DNA from: Lactarius indigo
Lineage: Eukaryota; Basidiomycota; Agaricomycetes; Russulales; Russulaceae
NCBI GenBank assembly: GCA_025766275.1
Contig: JAFKAC010000020.1
Span: forward strand, 1-64,000
Length of the DNA stretch: 64,000 bases
Direction: 5' to 3'
Shown: positions 48,778-59,600 of the stretch, one piece after another
Position numbering within the stretch: position 1 is the first letter of the stretch
Layout: every line of letters begins with the position of its first letter
Translations under genes and position numbers: made by a program
The notes under the pieces: model-generated
What the model saw: only the letters and a program-made list of their open reading frames with translations
What the model was told of the DNA's origin: nothing
Databases searched by the model: none

Positions 48778-50503
48778 TCATAGGATCCTTGACATTTTGA
48801 GTGCGTTGTGTAGGACTGTCTCTCTCACGGTTGCGAAGACTACTCGGATATTGGACGTGTCTGTGGCTTGTGTGATGCTACATTAAAGCTTGTTAAGCCA
48901 CAAAAGTCAGAAAATCGGATGGAAAGGGCCGGCGTACTGTGGATATACACTTAGTCGTGCGCGGTTCACCTGCATAAATCGCCAAAGGATGTATTTCGCG
49001 CCTTTGTTGATATCTGAGCCGCCTGTGTACTCGGGGAAATACTTGTCCAGGGGAACCTGTGAGGACGCCGGGTCAGAGACAAAAACGCGGAAACATCAAA
49101 GGCAAGCGAACCTTGGGGAGCTTCTGCTTGAATACATCAATCTTGTTTAGGAAAAGAATGATTGACGAGTGCAAAAACCACCGTGAGTTGATGACCGATT
49201 CAAAGAGAGTTAGAGACTCCGCCATTCGGTTCTGCGATACGTCAGTCGATGAGACGGAGATCTGAAATCTGTTTACGAACCTGGTTCTTCTCCTCAAGAA
49301 GGACCTGATCATATTCTGACAATGCAGTAACAAAGACAATACTTGTGATGCTCTCGAAGCAGTGTATCCACTTATTGCGCTGCGAACGCTGTCCGCCAAC
49401 GTCGACCATATGTATTGAAAACTGGCCCATGGGAAATCGAGTTTCGGTAATTGCGGTCGTCCTTACACGTGCCCGCAGGACGTCCTCAATTGAGGGAAGA
49501 TAATTGCTAGCCGCTATCCGATGTGCTTCCGCAAAAAAGCTGCAGGTGTATATAGTGAGTAAGCAAGTAGACGGTGGGTGTCAAGACAGTCATATGGGTA
49601 GACAGAACGGAAGCAAAAGACAGTATTTGGGTAAAGAACTCACTAGGTAGCACTGTCCATCAGATAGAACTCGGTCGAATAACTCGTCATCAACGCGGAA
49701 ATGATCTCATCCGCCCATAAGTCTTGAATAGCTTGGGCAATGTCAGGGCTGAAGAAGAAATCCGAGTCATCAGTGGCGAGTTCATACGCCAAGATACGTT
49801 CGCAGTTCGCCTGAAAGAGATGATGGAGACTAAGATGAAAAGGGATGGGAGAGAGGAGGCAGCGTACTCTGTTGGTGGCGGTGACAGGCTCGAGGTTGAA
49901 TCTGGCCAAGGCATTGACAACAGCGTGGGCGCTCTGGAGGAGGTTTGTCCATATCGGCAGTCGGAAATCGAGAAGATCTTCAGGAGTGTAACCGTTGTGG
50001 TAGATAATCTTCATTTGCTTGACTATTGTTGATTTTCCGGACTCGCCGGAACCTAAGTAAAGAGTAGTTGAGCACATATGCACGGAAACTAGGGATAAAC
50101 GAGATGGTCGAGAATCAATTCAAGGAACGATATGATGATCCTCGAAGGATCCCTCTAAGACAACATTGCGGTAAAACACCACGGAAACAAAAGTTCAGCG
50201 TTGATGACCCCGTGACGTGAGAAGTGAAATTGTGAAAAGCGACGCAGCTGTTCCATAACCAATCAAAATACCTTTCCTCCCTCGAGGAGAGAATTTCTTT
50301 GTTTTTATTGGGGGGTAGAGGGCGGGGGGAGGTGGGGAAGGTCCGGAAGGAAGGATGGATGGAAAGGGAAAATACGCACCGAGCAACAAGATCTTGCATT
50401 CTCGTTTATATCTCTTGGAATCCTCCTCAATCTGACGGTCTATCATATCTGAGACTGAGTGGGCTCTCCCATCTTCCCGAGCACTGGAAGCGCAATGCCC
50501 CAT
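48778..50503 (-). CDS. Heterotrimeric G-protein alpha subunit, copy B (seven exons, 357 aa)
   Basis: Exons are 50503-50380, 50052-49868, 49810-49644, 49539-49281, 49231-49112, 49056-48938 and 48877-48778, at the same codon positions and with the same lengths as copy A. It keeps [28 protein letters not shown] and NKID. Differences from A include SDMIDRQ, the exon 6 start [13 protein letters not shown] and the C-terminal tail ALKMSRIL in place of SLKSSTII. The C-terminal tail is the main receptor-contact region of G-alpha proteins, so the two could read different receptors. Intron 1 is 327 bp. Confidence 0.92.
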
Positions 50504-51301
50504 TGTAGTATGAAGGGGGTAAAGTAGTGGTAAACGGATCGCTCTGAGACGAGGTCAGAGTGGGCGAAAATATGAACGTAAGATAGGCAATGAAGGAGAG
50601 GGAGCAAAGGTGGAATGACGTGGAGGGGAACGGGAGCAAGGGAATATGATGGGAGGCCTGGGAGGATTTTCGTGTCGGATTGGATTGCGTTTAAAGGTCT
50701 GCCCGGCGGAATGAATGCCTCATATAGGCCTCATAGCATGAGAATGAATTTGCCACATGTTCGGACGGAGACGGGGAATAGACTTTGGCACAGCACTGGC
50801 ACAGCCTCAACAAAACGGAGTAAAAACGAATAGAGTAAACATACGGCAGGGGTGGGAGTTTTGCTTATCCAGTGACTTCCGGCCCGGCCCGGCCCAGCTC
50901 TCTCGTAGGCAGAAGAATGCCATCGCTGCCAGGGACCGGTACTGGCGAACACCATGGAGAAGATATGACAATACGACCAATCGTGGACCACTTCAAAGCG
51001 TCAGAGGAGAATTGTTTGGTAACATAGTTCCGATTCTTTGGATATTGCAGTTCCAGAAAATACAAATACACAGCCAACCGCTTCATCTTTTCCCCAAACG
51101 TTCATCCGTTCGAGCCTCAATGGCGGTTGGAGCGTAACTTCGTATTGCATATACTAATTGTTACCCATGTTTTTCCCCACTATCCGTATCTTGTAAGCAC
51201 GAAGTTGATCTATGTCTGAACATCCTGAGACAAGGGTATCATGGTGGCGATATTGAGGGCACATCAGGAACACGCATTTTATCGGATGCTCCAGAGATGT
51301 G
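50504..51301. other. 5' flank of G-alpha B and 3' flank of DUF6535 copy 2
   Basis: No gene. From about 50944 the sequence matches bases 1-338 of the window. Confidence 0.6.
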
Positions 51302-54106
51302 TCACACAATATCATACTGGTCATGCGAAGCGTGCGGAGGGCGATTTCCTGTATTCTCGGCACCAAGAATGCGCCATGGAGGACCTGCAATAACTACGTC
51401 AGTAACTGACTGTGGCGGAACACCTGGCGCAGCCATAATATTTTCCCGAATCGTCGAAGGGAAATCGACAGCGTTCCTTTCCTCGTGCAACGCAGTTTTG
51501 GCATTACCTTCTCCCTCAGTAGAAGTGCCCGGATCAGGTGCAGAAGACAGTTGTGTGAGAGATGGGCCGGGGGCAGTAGGAGCTAGCAGCAACCAATGAG
51601 GTTCTGGTGAAGAGACATGGTCAGATTTAGTCACGAGTATGTGTAAAAGGCGATTGCGAACCTGTAGGGTGCATATCGTCGAGAACCGGAGTAGGAGAAG
51701 GTAGCGATGAAATGTCTGGAACACCCGAAGAAGTACGGCGATCCGCGAGGTGCTGAAAGGCAACAGCACCAGGTACAGAAGTTGAGGCCATTGAGGTAGG
51801 AGGGACTGATGGCGAAGGTTTTGGGGTCGAGAGGGGGATCGTTGTTGAGGTGTCAGTGCTACCGTGTGTCACTGGACCCCGGGAAGCGGCAGGAATGTGG
51901 GGATAATCGATTCGGATGGCTGTCTGATGAACGGGGTGGAATGTCCCAGGAGCATATATATCGTTGTCAAGTGGTGGCGCGTCCGTGAGGCTTTCGTCGA
52001 CATGACGTAGTGCGGGGATGGAGAAGGAAGGTGCATCCGAACCGGAAAAGAGAGCAGGGGCCGGCGTGGCATTATCGTGGAGGACTGTGAGAGCACAGGT
52101 CGTAAAGGCCGAGTCGTCGTGGATGTGGGCCGTCAAGTCTGGATGATGGCTAGGGACATTACACAATGGATAGGAAGATGGCTGAGACAGAATAGCGCCC
52201 AGATCGCTTGTGGAGGTGGAGAATCGTGCTGGTATAGAACTGATATCTTGATGCAGAGCGACGTGAATACTGCGAATCGGTCCGAGGATATACCGCGCGA
52301 TTGTTTCATTATCGTCATCTTGTGTTTTGAGAACGATATGGTTCCAGAGAGCGCAGAATCCGTGCTGCAATTCATGTGTCGTATCTTCTACATTGAACTT
52401 CGAGGCTGCCTCTAGAACTTCCGAGAACGCGAACGTTGGCCAGTACCATTTCCAGTAATGGAGAAATTGCTGGCGAGTGATGTGAATCAAGATGGCAAGC
52501 GACAAGCTGTCACCGTGTGCAGCATAGTCTCGAAGAACTGATTCCGGCACGCCGAGAGCACCGGAGGTGAGGATAAACCAAGAGTCATCGCGCGGTTGTA
52601 CTCTTGCGACAATCATGGAGATAGTGGCTTGTGCGTCCGAAATAACATCTTCGTCCATATAATTGCCCCAACGTCTTACAATTTGCACGATTTCGGCGGA
52701 CGTCGGACCTCTATACTGGTATCTGGACAAAATACTGTTAAAGACACCAAATGCCATGTGGATGTGTGGAATGTGCGCCGGGTCGATAGCCTTGGCGAAT
52801 ATTATGGCTCGCCGGTTTTTGACAGGCTCAGGTAGTAAATCAGATGAGAACGTGCGGTCCAACAATCCCATCAATGCCGTTGAGAGCTTCTGCTTTTGCC
52901 CTACAGTGAGACCAGGCAGAGGATCGTCGACGACTTTTGAGCTGCGGAAGCCGGGTAAGCCGGAAAAGAAGCGTTCCAGTTCGTGATCTTCGTCCAAGCT
53001 GTCGAACGTCCACAAAAATGCGCGAGTATCCATCTCCGATGGTGAGTTTAGAGCGGTTTCCTCAGCTGTCTTCAGCATGCCTTGCACAAGGAATTTGCGG
53101 TAATTTTTCTCCAGGCGAAGAAAGCGATTGTAGACTTCGCCACTGAAATAGTGCAAATAAGTGAGCTTCCGAAGCGCGCGAAATGTGACGAATGATATTC
53201 CAGCAACAATGTGCCATGCCAGTAGCGAGAGCGGGGTGTAGTATGGGCTGTCATGACGAAAGATTGGAATGAACGTGATGCATCCGTATATAGCTGTGCA
53301 AACGCCGACCCACGACAGCACCAACTTGAAAATCGTGAGATTAACGTTGCAAAGGAACACGACCAGGCCGGAAAAGAACAGGAATAGTGAAACGTGTAGC
53401 AGTGTGGGTAATGCTTCGACTGCCCACGGAAGGAGAAACTTCTCGACCCCTTCAGCAAAGAATGTACGGATTCGAGCTCGCTTGTGTGGACTGTAACGTG
53501 GCTGAGTGACTTTGAGATACCTCCGTGCCCACTGCTGTAGCAATGTTGCGAGCAGAGCACAGGTAAGACTGATCACCAAGCTCAAGAACCAAAGTGAGTT
53601 TACCCAAACGGCATAGTTTGGTGGGGTGAACGTGGGCGGAGAAGCCGAACTCGAAACGTTAGATCTATTGGGGTCGGAAACAGACTGATAGATGTTTGCG
53701 AGGTAGAAATTGGAAGTGTCCTGTGGGTTCGGTCGAATGTCCTGAATCGACACTGATATTAACGATGCGACAGCAGCAGAGAATAAACCGGTCTATGGGA
53801 GATGAGCCCATGGAAAAGTGCATGGAATTGGAAGGTAGTGACGCACAAAGATCAGAATCCCATCAGCGTCCGCTTTCCATCCTTCGGCCATCTTCTTGTC
53901 TTCTTCCGCAGCCATCTCCGAATACATTGAGAATATAGGCCCGGAGCCATCGACAAAATTAGATATACCCCGCAATTCTTGATTCTGCACCAACCGGGAT
54001 GGGTATTGGTCGTCGCCTGTTTGGGCAGTAGTGGTTGGTGAGAATGACGGGGATTGTCACGCGGAAGTAAGGTACCTAGACCAAATCCTGCATTGGGTTC
54101 GTACAT
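51302..54106 (-). CDS. DUF6535 domain membrane protein, copy 2, with frameshifted tail
   Basis: Exons are 54106-54076, 54016-53847 and from 53792; intron positions equal those of copy 1 at an offset of 50967. One extra A in the run near 51646 shifts the frame, so the reading ends at 51627 and the predicted protein is 788 aa instead of 895. The lost tail is still well preserved in the next frame (51769-51302), with one in-frame 3 bp insertion, which shows that the frameshift is young. The membrane segments and DUF6535 domain are intact, so a shortened product may still be made. Confidence 0.85.
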
Positions 54107-54243
54107 TGAAGACTGCGGTGTGAGTCAAATTGCAGAGAGAGAACAATTGAATGTGGTGGTGTGGAATATGTTGCAGCCAAAATGACTGGTGACCGTCCTT
54201 AGCCAGTAACACTTGTAAAGTACAGGGCCACATCAGCAAAATA

Positions 54244-54784
54244 CACTGGATGGAAAATACCCTTTGATCATTGACAAAATTTAGGCATATCCTATAACAA
54301 AAGGTATTTTTTATTAATAATTCTTCATACATTAAATGTTGATAAGGTAACCAAATATTGTCAATGCGATTTCAAAGCACAATATGTAGACAGTATAAAT
54401 TCCCTTTCCCATAATATTGTCAGAATATCATAGAGGTTATACCTATGCATCTTGTTGAGATATTTCACATGGTATATATCTTGATAAAATGTTTCTGGAA
54501 AACCCTGAACCTTGCCCAAACCCTCTGAACTGAACCACTTTTGCATTTTTATATTACCATGTGAAATATTTCAACAAGATATATAATGTAACCTCTATAA
54601 TATTCTGACAATATTGTGGAAAAGAAGTTTTATACTGTTTACATATTTTTCTTTGAAATTGCAATGACAATATTTAGCTACCTTGTCAACATTTTATGTA
54701 TGAAAAATTATGGATAGAAAATACCTTTTGTTATAGGATATGCCTAAATTTTGTCAATGATAAAAGGGTTTTTTCCATCCAGTG
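54244..54784. mobile_element. Foldback MITE, 541 bp, with arms of about 255 bp
   Basis: The element begins CACTGGATGGAAAATACC and ends with the reverse complement, and nearly its whole length folds back on itself. It is flanked by ATA on both sides (54241-54243 and 54785-54787), a 3 bp target duplication. It is AT-rich and has no coding capacity. CACTG ends with a 3 bp duplication fit CACTA/CMC-related DNA transposons. It sits about 15 bp beyond the point where homology to DUF6535 copy 1 ends. Confidence 0.87.
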
Positions 54785-55380
54785 ATAAAGGAAAAATTTT
54801 GAGTGCTTACCAAGACTGAAATTCCTTATTCGGATTTTAATATGATTTAATGGTATATTATCGTTCGTAATTAGATAACATTTACTTGTTGGCTGGTCAT
54901 AATCAGTGTGGTCCGGATGCCGACGCCTTTACTCCTTATGATATCCGGATCATCTATTCAGAAGCATTGATAATTTTTTCGGTCAGATTACGATCGCTTG
55001 TAATTCTCAGATGCACATTATAAGTACTAATGATCCCAGATTACCAAACCACAAGTTCCTTAAAATTCCTGCTGCATAATAATAACCACTCACAATTTGC
55101 ATCTGTGTGTACCTTATGTTACGGACTAGACTTGTTTCCAACTTTACTTTAATTTCTTACTTACACTTGCGTTCGCAGGAAAGTCTTTCCTTTCTTGGCT
55201 TCCCCTTTTTCGGACTTGCTGTGCACTAGGAGCCTTAAGATTCTCTCCTAGTGCAAAGTGAGACAATGAGACACTCATTATCCTTATTAGTCTTTATTAC
55301 TACTATACTTGGGCTAAATGCACCCTTTTATGGCAGGTGTCTCATTTCTATTTTTAACTTTGAGACATGTCTCACTTGCC
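54785..55380. other. AT-rich intergenic stretch
   Basis: No gene. A small hairpin CACTAGGAG/CTCCTAGTG lies near 55225-55254. Confidence 0.5.
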
Positions 55381-55838
55381 TTTTATATCCTTGCTTCTTC
55401 TCACACTTACTGCGGATAGCTGTGCACACCTTCTTCTTTTTCCTGTGCCTGCTGCGGATTGCTGTACTTTCTTCTCACGCTTGCTGCGGATTGCTGTGTT
55501 ACTTCTCACGCTTGCTGCGGATTGCGCCATTTGTTTGTTCCGCACAAACAAACCTTTTTCTATATAAGTCGTGGCCCTAGGTAGCTTGTATCCTTAGACT
55601 CGACTTCTTTACCATCACAGTATACATTGTTTTCCCATTCCCTTGGGGTAACTCTCTGCTGAATCGTCGAACCTCTTGAACCCCCTTGAACTCCACTCAC
55701 ATCTTGAGTATTGTGTCATACTCTGAGATCCTTGTTAACCACTTAAACCTTGCCATTACCAGCTGAACCCTCGCTCATTGACATAGAAAGACTAGACTTG
55801 CTCACGCTGAGCTGAACGTTCCTACTGTAATGTTACAC
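55381..55838 (+). repeat. Left long inverted repeat of a Plavaka-like element
   Basis: Inverted match to 58993-59385. It holds a TATATAAG box near 55561 pointing inwards and three copies of a CTTGCTGCGGATTGC-containing unit where the right arm has one. Confidence 0.85.
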
Positions 55839-55971
55839 CTTAGCTATGAAATCGGACTATTGCCTATCCGGGAATCGCTTGATTTGCACACGAGAAACCA
55901 CGCATTCTTGCACATTCAACGCCAACATAGACATCATTGCACAATCTCGGGGAGGCTGAACATTAAAACTG

Positions 55972-58900
55972 CTACAGAACTGCGAACCCAGCTGCTGTGA
56001 CAAGATCTGCATCATTTGTAGCACCGACCAGAAGTTCGTCATCTTCAGGCTCATCTTCGTGTCCCTTGTCAACAAGCTCGTCCTCGCTTTCGCTGTCAGT
56101 ACTTTGATCTCCTATTGGCTCAGTTAGTAGGCTTTCACTAGCGTCTTGGTTCTCCCCCAGTGACATTTGCGTATGCTTGTCAGCGAGCAATACTTCATTG
56201 CTCTGTCGGGTCGCCAGATGTCTGACCCCCCCTCCGCGGTAGCGCATGAAGAGGTCTCGGTCTGAAAACCTAGAGAAGGTTTGAGATGGCGCAGTAAGAA
56301 ATACATGGCACGTACATGGCAACGTAATACATGGGGTACTCCCCGTCTGGATGGGGGTCACGCATGGCAATGGATGGTCCAGTCAATAGTTCTTTTGTAC
56401 GAACAGAAGCAAAGTCCGGGATTAAATGTACCATCCTTATGACTTCATTTGGATCGAGGAAACCAAAGGCGGGTCCGTGTAAGTTGGTGTCAGGCAGAAA
56501 GCCGATTTTGTGTAGCTGCCGTGCGCCCCAACCGCTCTGCCCATCAGGTGAGTTGAGTCTGAACCAATGAACAAAGAGGACATCCATCTGCGAAGCAGGG
56601 CTAAGTCCTGCCTCCCCTCCAATCCTCTCCCTCACCATGAAGCGGTAGATCCCAACGATTCTCGCATGCCAATATGGGAACGCTGGCGGCCCTTCACCGC
56701 CATCTTCATGCAACAAGACAAGAACATCTGCGTGTGTGCGGGGATTAGCGGACTCCTCCATTCTATGTGCATCATACGTTGTAGACCTGAACCGGATGGT
56801 CCTGTGTTCGTACAGTCGATTCTTCTCAATAACGACATTGTCACGTTGTCGGTCAGAGAATGTATGTTCATCGCCGTCATACGGCTCCCCTTTGATCCGC
56901 GAGTACAAATGATCAATCAAGCGAGGTCGAAATTCCTGTTTGAATACCTGTGTTGGCATTAGGCAACAACAGAAAAGGGTGTAGACTCACGTGAAGGGCA
57001 GGATCGTTGCGGTTATCAACCAGCCATTGGGTGAGGTCTCTGAAGGTCGCAGAGGACTTGGACATCCAATAATGTTCACTTGGATTACTCGGTGTATCGT
57101 CTCTGACTTTGGGGTGTGGCTGCGGACTCAGAGGTCTTGTTTCAGAGTTGGATGGGCTCTGTCCGTTTTTCAGCTCTGCCAGCATTGCAGCATAGAACCG
57201 CGTGCGGCTCTCCTTGCTAGTAATCTGACCAACAAAGCCACGGTTCTTGTTCGATGACCTATACCACATCTTGGAAATGCGGTGTGCAAGCTCACTCTGC
57301 AGTGATCAGCGGGGTTGGGAAACTGGGGGATATGGAGGACTAAGCTTACCATTTGAGTACTGTATGAATCTGTAGTTCCGTATTTCCAGATTGCAGGAAC
57401 ATAGTCTGGTATACAATGAAGCTTGAAAGTGGACATATTGAATCGTTTGGCCTTGGCGGCCCCTCTTTGGCTTGTCCCTGGGGCATTGTTGCGCCTTGCT
57501 AGGTCTTGTTTGCGTGTGGCACGTGCATTAGCTTCACACGGAAGTTCTTTTGTTGTATACCGGGGGCAAGTTACAGTCGCGAAGTACCTTAGTGCCTGGC
57601 AGAGGGCAGCACTGACCGTCTCAAACATCTCCAACGTTGTGTCAGTATGGAGACGCAGCTTAGCGTAGGCATGCCAGGTAGCAAGCAGAAACAGGAGCTC
57701 GCTGATACTTCTGTTGTCCTCTTCCTGAAATAGCCTGCTAAAGACGGGAATCGCGCACTGATTGCCAGTATGTTAGTGGGTCACCAACCGTCGTGTTGTA
57801 GCGCAGTCTGGGGACACGCACCTGTAAAATGTCCTCGTAGTCTCAAGCAGCTAGTTTGCTCAATCCTGAGACATTTCCTGGGAACTTGCGGATTGTATCG
57901 CGACTGAAAGTCGGGACACTATGGAATCTAGATCAAGTACTAGTACTTGCCACCATGTGTAGATATGACACGGGCTCACCTGCTGTCTAGGATTGCTATA
58001 CGATCTCGACCCACGCCTGGGATTGCATAGAGCATCCAGATCAAGTGCGTGAGCACTGACTTCCAGACGCCGATCTCAAACTCGTGGAGGAGGTCCACAA
58101 CAAAAAGATTGTGGTAATCTTGTCCTACCTTTGAAAGTACATCTGAGAATGCATTCTGGTGAACATGTCAGTAAGTTTTGATGCTGGTAGATAGATACCA
58201 ACCCTGGTAGGCACCCTAGAGTGACCCCCTAGACGTTGTTGGACTTGCTTGCTTGGTATTGCCAGTCCCTTCTCAAACATAAGCCTGCGCGCCTGCTCAA
58301 TGCATTGGCATCTTCAGTTGTTGTCGATACGAAGTCTGTTGTGGTATTGAGTGTCCGTTGGTGTACCTACACCGTGTATGCTTTTCTTTTGTATAAGACA
58401 CTGCGGGCAGGGGGATCATCCAAGGTTTTTAATCGTAGCTAGAAGGATTCTTGTTGTTTATCAGTCCAGGACACGGGACAAGCTGAGATGGAGAGCACTC
58501 ACTTTTTGGGGTAGTCGGCCGAATATGTGATAATGCGGATAAAAAATATGCGCTCTACGCCATCAGAACATCGTATTATAAGGCCATTTGTGGAGCCCTC
58601 GATGAAGTTGTCATCCAGGAGGAGGTTCCACACAGCGTGCATGAGCTCGCACTTGCAGTGGACCTTGATGGCTGGCAAAGCCACCTGTTCTGTCTTCTCT
58701 TGATATCGGTTAGCGAAATCTCCACCAATCTTCAGTGAATATTAGTGAAAAACACAGGACAATTAACCACGATGGACTTACAGAAGGGACATATGCAAGG
58801 TGGTGCACTGCGTGACATGACGGCTTAACCCTCTTCTGTTTGGACTGATTCACAAACATGAGATACACGGGCCACACTGAAGCGGACCCGAAACTCGTGA

Positions 58901-58992
58901 GTTGTGCGGAATCTGATGCCAACATAAGCCCCAGTGCTATGTGCTCCCTTGTATCGCCCTCCTGCCTTAGGATGTCGTCAACCTCGGTTTGT
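55972..58992 (-). pseudogene. Plavaka/KDZ-type DNA transposase, N-terminally truncated and with a nonsense codon
   Basis: The minus strand carries, in family order, LASDSAQLTSFGSASVWPVY, KCELMHAVWNLLLDDNFIEG, then VDLLHEFEIGVWKSVLTHLI, CAIPVFSRLF, LLFLLATWHAYAKLRLHTDT, YTTKELP, KRFNMSTFKLHCIPDYVPAI, YGTTDSYSTQM, and finally DRDLFMRYRGGGVRHLATR with an acidic tail ending AAGFAVL. These are blocks I recognise from Plavaka-type transposases of Agaricomycetes. Coding starts only at TQTEVDDILR, directly against the right inverted repeat, so the N-terminal third is gone. A TGA at 57843-57845 interrupts LSKLAA-DYEDILQ, where the family has Arg, consistent with a CGA to TGA change. Several short introns remain visible. 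Confidence 0.8.
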
Positions 58993-59385
58993 GTGTAATG
59001 TTACAGTAGGAACATTCAGCTCGGCGTGAGCAAGTCTGGTCTTTCTATGTCAATGAGCGAGGATTCAGCTGATAATGGCAAGGTTTAAGTGGTTAACAAG
59101 GATCTCAGAGTATGACACAATACTCAAGATGTGAGAGGAGTTCAGGGGTTCAAGAGGTTCAACGGTTCAGCAGAGAGTTACCCCAAGGGAATGGGAAAAC
59201 AATGTATACTGTGATGGTAAAGAAGTCGAGTCTAAGGATACAAGCTACCTAGGGCCACGACTTATATAGAAAAGGGTTTGTTTGTGTGGAACAAATAAAT
59301 GGCGCAATCCGCAGCAAGCACGGGAAAAAGAAGAAAGTGTGCACAGCTATCCGCAGTAAGTGTGAGAAGAAACAAGGATATAAAA
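58993..59385 (-). repeat. Right long inverted repeat of the Plavaka-like element
   Basis: Reverse complement of the left arm. Its inward TATATAAG box (near 59265 on the minus strand) is placed to drive the transposase relic. Confidence 0.85.
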
Positions 59386-59600
59386 GCACATAATGACGCA
59401 AATAATTAACGATACATTCGTAAAACCCCATGTGCAAATGACCCTAATACATCGGCGAAACCCACGTGGGCCTACATAGTAAAGGCAGACGTAAATCACG
59501 AATGGGCCTATTAAATAGAACTGCCGAATTGTTCGGATGGGGCCAGCGACATCAGCTGGAGATACCTTACCATGATTAAGAGATGGGCCCACTACACAGA
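59386..59600. other. Spacer between transposon and satellite
   Basis: No gene was recognised. Confidence 0.5.

Noticed and set aside
54241..54787. Tc1/mariner-type MITE with TA duplication
   Set aside because: The flanks match as ATA rather than TA on both sides, and the ends are CACTG.
55381..59385. LTR retrotransposon in which the flanking repeats are LTRs
   Set aside because: The repeats are inverted, not direct, and the coding remnant is a DNA transposase of Plavaka type.
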